A DNA stretch of 64,000 nt from Actinoplanes sp. L3-i22 (GTDB lineage Bacteria; Actinomycetota; Actinomycetes; Mycobacteriales; Micromonosporaceae): positions 6,394,501 through 6,458,500 of the forward strand of contig NZ_AP024745.1 of assembly GCF_019704555.1 (NCBI RefSeq), in the 5' to 3' direction. Below, piece after piece: positions 56,757-64,000 of the stretch. Within the stretch, counting starts at the first letter, position 1, and each line of letters opens with the position of its first letter. Below the pieces are notes generated by a model. It was not told the DNA's origin. It made no database searches and worked only from the letters and a program-made list of their open reading frames with translations. Position numbers and translations under genes: made by a program.

Positions 56757-58871
56757 TCAGGCCGGGTCGGCGATGTCGGCGGTGACCGCCGAGGTCGGTC
56801 GGCCGACGCAGGTCAGGACGTAGCCGTCGGCTCGCTGGGCCGGGGTCAGGCAGTTCGGCTCGCCCATCACGACCGAGCCGGCGCGCAGCCGCACCACGCA
56901 TTCCCCGCAGTTGCCGACCGTGCACGAGTACGGCATCGGCACCCCCGCGGCCAGCCCGGCCGACAGCAGCGTCTCGCCGGGCCGGACCGTCACCGCCGCG
57001 ACCGGGTGGCCGTCGTCCTCGACGGTCATCCGGTGCGGGCCGGTCGCCGGGCCCGCCGGAGTGTCCGCCGCGCTGGTGTAGCTCTCCCGGTGGATCCGGT
57101 CGGCCGGCACCCCGCGTCCGGTCAGCACGTCGTGGACGGTCCGCATCACCGGCTCGGGCCCACACAGGAGGTAGTGGTCGCGCGGCCCGGCCGTGGTCGT
57201 GTCGAGCCAGGCCTGAACCGCATCGGGGTCGAGGCGGCCGCGGCCGCCGGTCCACTCCGGGCCGGGGCGGGTCAGCCGGTGCATCACCGACAGCCGCACC
57301 GGGTGCTCGCGCCGGAGGCGGTCGAGTTCGGCGGCGAACAGGACACTCGTCTCGTCCCGGTTGCCGCAGAGCAGGGCCAGCCGGCTGTCGCCCGGCACGG
57401 CCAGCGCGCTGCGGATGACGCTCATCATCGGGGTGACGCCGCTGCCGGCCGCGACCAGGACCAGGTCACCGCCGGGGCCCGGCCGGAACGTCCCGGACGG
57501 GCCGCGGACCGTCAGCCGGTCGCCCGGGCGTAGCACCTCGGTGGCGTGGGTCGAGAAGAGACCGCCGGCGGTCCGCTTGACGGTGATCTCCAGGCGGTCC
57601 GCGCCCGGGGCCGAGGACGCCGAGTAGGCGCGCCGGACCGGCCGGCCGTCGATCTCGGTGACCACGGTGAAGAACTGGCCCGGACGGAAGTCGATCGGGC
57701 GGCCCGGATCGGTGGTGTCGACGAGCACGATCGTCACCGCGTCCGGGGTCTCCGGTCGTACGTCGGCGATCGTCATCTCCCGGGATGCGGTCGCGGCGCG
57801 GCCGGAGCCCTGGTCGTAGCCCTCCTTGCGGATCTGCGAGCGGAGCTCGGCGCCGAGCACCCGGCTCATCGGGCGGGCCAGGAGGGTCAGGGCTTTCGAC
57901 AAAAGGCGCAGGGGGCGGTTGCCCGCGCGGGCGGCATTGGCCGCGGCATGCCGCGCGGCCAGGACATTCAGATCCGGTACGGCGTGGCCGGCGACGTGCG
58001 TGGACACCTGCCAGAGGCGCGCGGCCGCGACCGCGGGGCTCGCCGACACCTCGGCCGCCTCGACCCGGATCAGCAGCGCGGCGTGCGGCGGCATCCCGCG
58101 CAGGGCCATCGTCGCGAGCAGCCCCGGGTCGTCGGTGATCGTGGCCGTGCCGCGCAGGCGCAGAATCTGATCGCGGCCGGGGCGCAGGGCGGCGAGCGCG
58201 ATGCGATCGTCCTGCAGGAGGTTGCGCAGGGTGTCGGCGCGCCGGTTGCCCTTGCGGTCCGGGATGGCGATGGTCTCCGCGTCGAGAATCCGGACGAAAC
58301 CGGGGCGGTCGCCGCGGGGGCTGGTGTCGCTGCCGCCCTCGGCGTCGCCCGAGGTGACCACGAAGAACGGCATGGCGGCAAGGAAGTCGCGGACGCCAGG
58401 CCCGTCCAGTGGACCGTTTCCGATCAGGTCCTGGGGTGCCCGCCGGGCGGCTCTGGCCGGTGGTTGCCAGAGCTGGGAGCGCATGATGCACCGGGCGCAG
58501 TGGACGTAGGCCTCGTCGACGTCGACGCGCAGCCGCCCGTTGTCCCGGCCGGCGGCCGTTCCGTTGAGCCGGAGGGTCTCGCCGACCCCGGGCAGCAGGA
58601 AGACGAACGAGACGCCGCCGGTGATCTCCTCGGCGACGTCCACGGAGAGGTGCCGGGGGCTGTGGACCGCCGGCTTTCCGCTGACGAAGGTGGCCTGGCG
58701 ATCGCCGTGGGCGTCCAGATAGCCGAAGCCGGCGATCGGCGAGTTCGCCAGCACCGTGACGCAGCCGTCGTCGAGGCGGTCGATCTGCTTCAGGTCGATC
58801 AGCGAACTCGGCCGGCCGACCGCCGCCTCGATCTCGGCAACCGTCGTCAGACTTGAGTATTCCCAGCTCAT
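56757..58871 (-). CDS. PPOX - ferredoxin reductase - ferredoxin fusion protein
   Basis: 704 residues from the ATG at 58871. Residues about 20-140 form a pyridoxamine-phosphate-oxidase-like split barrel ending VHCARCIMRSQLWQP, and about 155-300 a second PPOX-like part (GVRDFLAAMPFFVVTSGDAE, GNRRADTLRNLLQDDRIALA). Residues about 370-610 are an FNR module (RPGQFFTVV, RAYSASSAPG, AAGSGVTPMMSVI, LLCGPEPVM), and the last 90 a plant-type 2Fe-2S domain (YSCTVGNCGECVV, then GYVLTC). Electrons probably pass NADPH - flavin - FeS - flavin barrel; substrate unknown. A divergent TetR gene starts 55 bases away. Confidence 0.9.
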   Translation of the reverse strand: MSWEYSSLTTVAEIEAAVGRPSSLIDLKQIDRLDDGCVTVLANSPIAGFGYLDAHGDRQATFVSGKPAVHSPRHLSVDVAEEITGGVSFVFLLPGVGETLRLNGTAAGRDNGRLRVDVDEAYVHCARCIMRSQLWQPPARAARRAPQDLIGNGPLDGPGVRDFLAAMPFFVVTSGDAEGGSDTSPRGDRPGFVRILDAETIAIPDRKGNRRADTLRNLLQDDRIALAALRPGRDQILRLRGTATITDDPGLLATMALRGMPPHAALLIRVEAAEVSASPAVAAARLWQVSTHVAGHAVPDLNVLAARHAAANAARAGNRPLRLLSKALTLLARPMSRVLGAELRSQIRKEGYDQGSGRAATASREMTIADVRPETPDAVTIVLVDTTDPGRPIDFRPGQFFTVVTEIDGRPVRRAYSASSAPGADRLEITVKRTAGGLFSTHATEVLRPGDRLTVRGPSGTFRPGPGGDLVLVAAGSGVTPMMSVIRSALAVPGDSRLALLCGNRDETSVLFAAELDRLRREHPVRLSVMHRLTRPGPEWTGGRGRLDPDAVQAWLDTTTAGPRDHYLLCGPEPVMRTVHDVLTGRGVPADRIHRESYTSAADTPAGPATGPHRMTVEDDGHPVAAVTVRPGETLLSAGLAAGVPMPYSCTVGNCGECVVRLRAGSVVMGEPNCLTPAQRADGYVLTCVGRPTSAVTADIADPA

Positions 58872-58926
58872 GACACTATTGTGAGCAAGAATTCAACTTT
58901 TTGGTACTCGCTTTCCGGGGGTCTGG

Positions 58927-59517
58927 ATGCCGCAGCGCAACGAGCCTCGTCGCAGGCCGCGACAGGTGCGGGCGGAGCTCACCCGGGAGCGGATCCTGGC
59001 GGCGGCTGCTCACGTTTTCGTCGAGTCCGGATACCAGGGCGGGACCACCAACCGGATCGCCGAGCGGGCGGGCGTGTCGATCGGGTCGCTCTACCAGTAC
59101 TTCCCCAACAAGGACGCGATCCTGGCCGAGTTGCTCGTCCAGCACATCGACGACAGCGCGCCGCCGCCGGACCCCACCGGACTGGACCTGACCGGGGCGG
59201 TCCGGCAGTTCGTCCGCCAGGCCGTCGACCACCACCGGATCGACCCGCGGTTGTTGCGGATGATGGTGGAGGAGGCGCCGCTCTCCGAAGATCTGAAAAC
59301 CAAGATTTCCCGGTACGACCGGAAACGGTCGGCCGAGTTGCGGACGCTCGTAGCGGCGTTCCCGGAGGCCCGCCTGACCGACCCGGACACGGCGATCCGC
59401 ATCATCGTGACCACGGTCGAGATCGTCACCCACACACTGATGGCCGCGCCGGACCCGGTCGACCCCGCACGCCTGGAGGACCAGTTGGTCGAGCTGATCA
59501 CCAGCTACCTGCGCTGA
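58927..59517 (+). CDS. TetR-family regulator of the PPOX fusion gene
   Basis: 196 residues from the ATG at 58927, with GGGGG upstream. The HTH is in residues 19-60 (RERILAAAAHVFVESGYQGG, IAERAGVSIGSLYQYFPNKD). The C-terminal domain is helical. It is divergent from the PPOX fusion across 55 bases, so it most likely represses it and itself. No perfect palindrome is visible in that gap; GAATTC near 58886 is the only symmetric core. The 3' end overlaps the caspase gene by 13 bases. Confidence 0.88.
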   Translation: MPQRNEPRRRPRQVRAELTRERILAAAAHVFVESGYQGGTTNRIAERAGVSIGSLYQYFPNKDAILAELLVQHIDDSAPPPDPTGLDLTGAVRQFVRQAVDHHRIDPRLLRMMVEEAPLSEDLKTKISRYDRKRSAELRTLVAAFPEARLTDPDTAIRIIVTTVEIVTHTLMAAPDPVDPARLEDQLVELITSYLR

Positions 59518-61424
59518 TCTTCCGGACGCTCGGCACTCGGCCAGATCGCCACCGCAGTCCGGTCGTCCATGTAGCCCCGTTTCGCGAAGTCGAGCTGCGC
59601 CGCGAACGCCAGCGGTTCCGGCGGTTCCCGCCACACCTCGGAAAGAAACGTTCCGACGGGACCGGAAGCGGCGAGCAACGGTCCGCCGAGGCCGTCGGTC
59701 ATCAGTACCAGCACTTCACCGGGCCGCAAGGTGTCCCTGGTCGGCCAGATCCCCGATTCCGGTTCCAGCGGTAGTACCGGGATCGGCCTCGTAGGGATCT
59801 CATCCACGTTCCTGAGCACACTCAACGACTCCCAGTTCCCGTTCTGACGCAGGAGCCACGCGGCGGAGTCACCGAATCCGCAGTGGTACAGCGAGTAGCC
59901 GTCGGCTGAAGGAACAAGATCGATCACGCCGAAGTACGCCGTCGCGGCCATGTGTGAAGCAACAGCACGACGGTCGAACGGCCGTCCGCCCGCCGGCGCG
60001 TGGAGGTAGCTCCCCGCGAGCGCCCGGATCTCCTCGCCCAGCTGATATGTCAAAGCGGTCCAGTCCAGGTCCTCCGCTGATCCCGAGGCGAGCCCGGAAG
60101 CCATCAGCTCGCAACCCCGGCGAGCAACCAGTGTGGCGGCGAGGTGGGAAAACCGGCCAGTGCTCACGCCGTCGGAGACCGTGACAACCAGATAGCGACC
60201 GTCGTCGGTGCGACGGAACGCATAGTCGTCCTGACGGACTCCGCCTTCATGACGATGCGCGTGCCCGCGCAAACTGGCCGCGCGCAGGTCCAGCCGCGCG
60301 ACCCCCTGGGCATCCTGGATCTCAGCTCCGTCGAGGACGGCATCACGGCGACTCCAATCCGCCGGGCCCGGCACCGCGCGAGCCAGCGCTGTCCGGCCGG
60401 GGTGGCCCACCGAGTATCTGGTGAATCCGCCTGCCCAACCCTGGTTCGGAGGTGCGGGCTCCGGTGGAGTTTCCGATCGCGGCGTCAGGTCCGAAAGAAA
60501 CTGGTCCGCAACCGCACAGACCGATTTGCTGTCGTCCTTCGCGAGACCACGAATCTCGTCCAGGACGATGCCTCGAACAACATCGTTACCCGTCGAGTGC
60601 AAGCGCATCAGATCGCGCAGGGCAACGTGCCGATAGTCGACGATCGGGCTGTTCAAGCCGGCCCGCACGTACTCCGGCAAGGCCCAGTGGACATTCCGGG
60701 CGACGAAAATGCGTCCGGAGATGTCCTCCTTCTTCTTCGGACGCTGCTGCGGCATGACCCTGACGACGTTGTCGTGGACGAACGCGTACAGCTCGTCGAG
60801 GGCGATCTCGCCGTCCCCGTCGGCATCAGCGCTGCCGTCCCGGATACCGTCGACGAAGAATCTGGTGAACACCGACTGACTCGCCGAGCCACTCACCTGG
60901 TCGTCCTCGAAGGCGTACTGCGTGGCATCCGACGAGGTGAGGACCACGCGCCCGCGGCCACTCAACCGGCTCAGGGTGTGGACCGCGTCGTCGCCCTTCA
61001 CCCCTCGGCCGGCCGGATAGGACCCGCTGTAACAACAGTCGAGGACCAGCACCTGCTGGTGCGAGACCGCCGCGTCCATCGTCTGATCGATGTGCTCGGC
61101 CGACAGACCGCTGAACATCAGGCCGTCGCGCCTGGTGTCGGTCATCGCGAGGTAGAGCTTGCCCGCGTCGTCCTTGAGGCCGTGGCCGGTGAAGTACAAC
61201 AGGGTCAGATCGTCGCGCCGCCGGTCCCGATAGAGATCGCTGATTGCCCGGCCCACCCGCGAATACGGCTCGTTGATCAGGGTGGTCACCTCGAATCCGG
61301 CGATCGCCGGATCCTGCAGCACCTCGGCGAGCGCTTCCGCATCGTGCGCGGGCGCGGTCAGCCGCCGGAGACCGGCGTCCTGATACTCGTAGGTGGCGAC
61401 CAACAGTGCCAATCGGCGGCCCAC
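59505..61424 (-). CDS. Caspase-like protease fused to a PP2C-type phosphatase
   Basis: 639 residues from the GTG at 61424, 4 bases after the EACC1 stop. Residues 1-240 are a C14-family protease: His81 in LLYFTGHG and Cys131 in LVLDCCYSG, both catalytic residues present, and a DADGDGEIALDEL loop at about 200-212. Residues 245-315 are a HEAT-like helical linker (LPEYVRAGLNSPIVDYRH). Residues 330-630 are a complete PP2C-like domain with metal-binding aspartates in RQDDYAF, VSDGVSTG, MTDGLGG and DDRTAVAIW. No signal or membrane segment. It looks like an effector plus regulator of a conflict or death system. Confidence 0.9.
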   Translation of the reverse strand: MGRRLALLVATYEYQDAGLRRLTAPAHDAEALAEVLQDPAIAGFEVTTLINEPYSRVGRAISDLYRDRRRDDLTLLYFTGHGLKDDAGKLYLAMTDTRRDGLMFSGLSAEHIDQTMDAAVSHQQVLVLDCCYSGSYPAGRGVKGDDAVHTLSRLSGRGRVVLTSSDATQYAFEDDQVSGSASQSVFTRFFVDGIRDGSADADGDGEIALDELYAFVHDNVVRVMPQQRPKKKEDISGRIFVARNVHWALPEYVRAGLNSPIVDYRHVALRDLMRLHSTGNDVVRGIVLDEIRGLAKDDSKSVCAVADQFLSDLTPRSETPPEPAPPNQGWAGGFTRYSVGHPGRTALARAVPGPADWSRRDAVLDGAEIQDAQGVARLDLRAASLRGHAHRHEGGVRQDDYAFRRTDDGRYLVVTVSDGVSTGRFSHLAATLVARRGCELMASGLASGSAEDLDWTALTYQLGEEIRALAGSYLHAPAGGRPFDRRAVASHMAATAYFGVIDLVPSADGYSLYHCGFGDSAAWLLRQNGNWESLSVLRNVDEIPTRPIPVLPLEPESGIWPTRDTLRPGEVLVLMTDGLGGPLLAASGPVGTFLSEVWREPPEPLAFAAQLDFAKRGYMDDRTAVAIWPSAERPEDQRR

Positions 61425-61428
61425 GGAC

Positions 61429-61836
61429 TCAGTCCTGTCCCCCGCCGGTGTGCCGTCGCAGGAACGCCTCGACGATCCGCCGCCGTTCCTCGTCCGACGC
61501 CCGGTCCAGCTCGATGCTGTCACCGTCGATGGTGATCGCGATCCGATGGCGGCCGGACTGGCGCTCGATCCAGCTCCGGATCGTCTCGATCATCGCGGTG
61601 AACACGCCGCCGGAGGCGCCGAGCGCCACGATGATCGCCCCGATCGTCACCGGGTCGGCGGCTTTGGCACCCGACGGGAGTTCACCGGGGCCGACCCGTT
61701 CGATCCGGTCCACGTCGAGCTCGGAGATCTCCGCGACGAGCCGGCGGGTCAGCCGGTCCGCCGCCTCGTCATCGATCTCGGGATCCGGGGTCAGCACCAG
61801 TCCCACGGTCATCAGCTCGGCGTCGTCGGTCTGCAC
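61429..61836 (-). CDS. EACC1-family protein (effector-associated constant component)
   Basis: 135 residues from a GTG. It has the family pattern: an acidic N-terminus (DPEIDDEAADRLTRRLVAEI), a PSGAKAADPVTIGAIIVALG segment, then RSWIERQSGRHRIAITIDGD. EACC1 is a small component found next to caspase-like and other effectors in bacterial conflict systems (Kaur, Iyer and Aravind), thought to be constant while the effector varies. TAGGGT lies 6 bases before the GTG, suggesting a leaderless mRNA. Co-transcribed with the caspase gene, 4 bases apart. Confidence 0.82.
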   Translation of the reverse strand: MQTDDAELMTVGLVLTPDPEIDDEAADRLTRRLVAEISELDVDRIERVGPGELPSGAKAADPVTIGAIIVALGASGGVFTAMIETIRSWIERQSGRHRIAITIDGDSIELDRASDEERRRIVEAFLRRHTGGGQD

Positions 61837-61907
61837 ACGAACACCCTAGGACTGGTCAGCCGGGCACGAAACGCCCATGCGGTGCGTCCGCGCCCGCCCG
61901 AAAGGCC

Positions 61908-61942
61908 ACGGCCGTGACCCGGCGGAACCGGATCACGGCCGT
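61908..61942. terminator. Hairpin terminator between lon and the EACC1 gene
   Basis: ACGGCCGTGA and TCACGGCCGT (10-base perfect arms) with a 15-base loop rich in C and G that can pair further. It lies 8 bases after the lon stop codon and upstream of the EACC1 gene, so it separates the two transcripts. Confidence 0.8.
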
Positions 61943-61950
61943 CAGCGGCG

Positions 61951-64000
<2,050 letters not shown>

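Noticed and set aside
58872..58926. Palindromic operator for the TetR at 58927
   Set aside because: Only the 6-base GAATTC is symmetric; flanks do not match, so it is not listed as an operator.

Overview
This is chromosomal DNA from a very GC-rich actinomycete. Codons end almost always in G or C, and GTG and TTG starts are frequent. The gene set (SigB/SigF-type sigma factor, bifunctional LysX, HelD/HelR helicase, WYL regulator, MEDS and STAS switch proteins, secreted ricin-lectin and GH92 proteins, EACC1-caspase pair) suggests a soil filamentous actinomycete, most likely Micromonosporaceae (Actinoplanes-like). That assignment is inference. I see no rRNA, tRNA, insertion sequence, prophage or CRISPR array. 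The first gene (a TetR regulator) and the last gene (lon) are cut by the window edges.

Layout. Positions 1-2451 hold a TetR fragment, a zinc-ribbon protein, small membrane proteins and a stress-type sigma factor. Positions 2029-17276 form an amine/amide catabolic island. A leftward run of eight tightly packed, often overlapping genes encodes an NCS1 permease, aldehyde dehydrogenase, GMC oxidoreductase, flavin monooxygenase, RidA, DUF1028 protein, M20 amidohydrolase and a membrane protein. A tetR-lysR pair sits upstream, and a divergent rightward arm encodes a YtcJ-like amidohydrolase, an APC permease and a copper amine oxidase. Two of the rightward genes share an 18-bp operator-like element. 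The inferred flow is import or deacylation of an amine, oxidation to the aldehyde by the copper enzyme, oxidation to the acid by the dehydrogenase, and imine clean-up by RidA.

Positions 17279-31057 carry a TetR/hydrolase pair with tandem operators, a HelD/HelR RNA polymerase-recycling helicase, a secreted ThuA-ricin protein, an unknown 410-residue protein with a calcium-loop-like motif, an HTH plus metallo-beta-lactamase-fold pair, a secreted GH92 mannosidase and several small genes. Positions 31123-36939 are a complete beta-glucoside module: binding protein, two ABC permeases and a GH1 enzyme, facing a LacI repressor, with strong palindromic operators. Positions 36982-49000 hold small membrane and unknown proteins, a cold-shock protein, a D-amino-acid oxidase/VIT pair, a MEDS/ATPase/STAS partner-switch set, a MerR-like regulator with a long leader, an LD-carboxypeptidase and an ECF sigma factor with a downstream SDR.

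Positions 49010-64000 hold lysX, a WYL regulator with its operator and divergent targets, LysR/SDR, a PPOX-ferredoxin reductase-ferredoxin fusion with a divergent TetR, and lon. Between the last TetR and lon lies the most interesting locus: a two-gene cassette at 59505-61836 that encodes an EACC1 protein and a protein joining an active-looking caspase-like protease to a complete PP2C-type phosphatase domain. It looks like a conflict or programmed-death system. The window is also rich in palindromic operators beside specific regulators, recorded one by one below.
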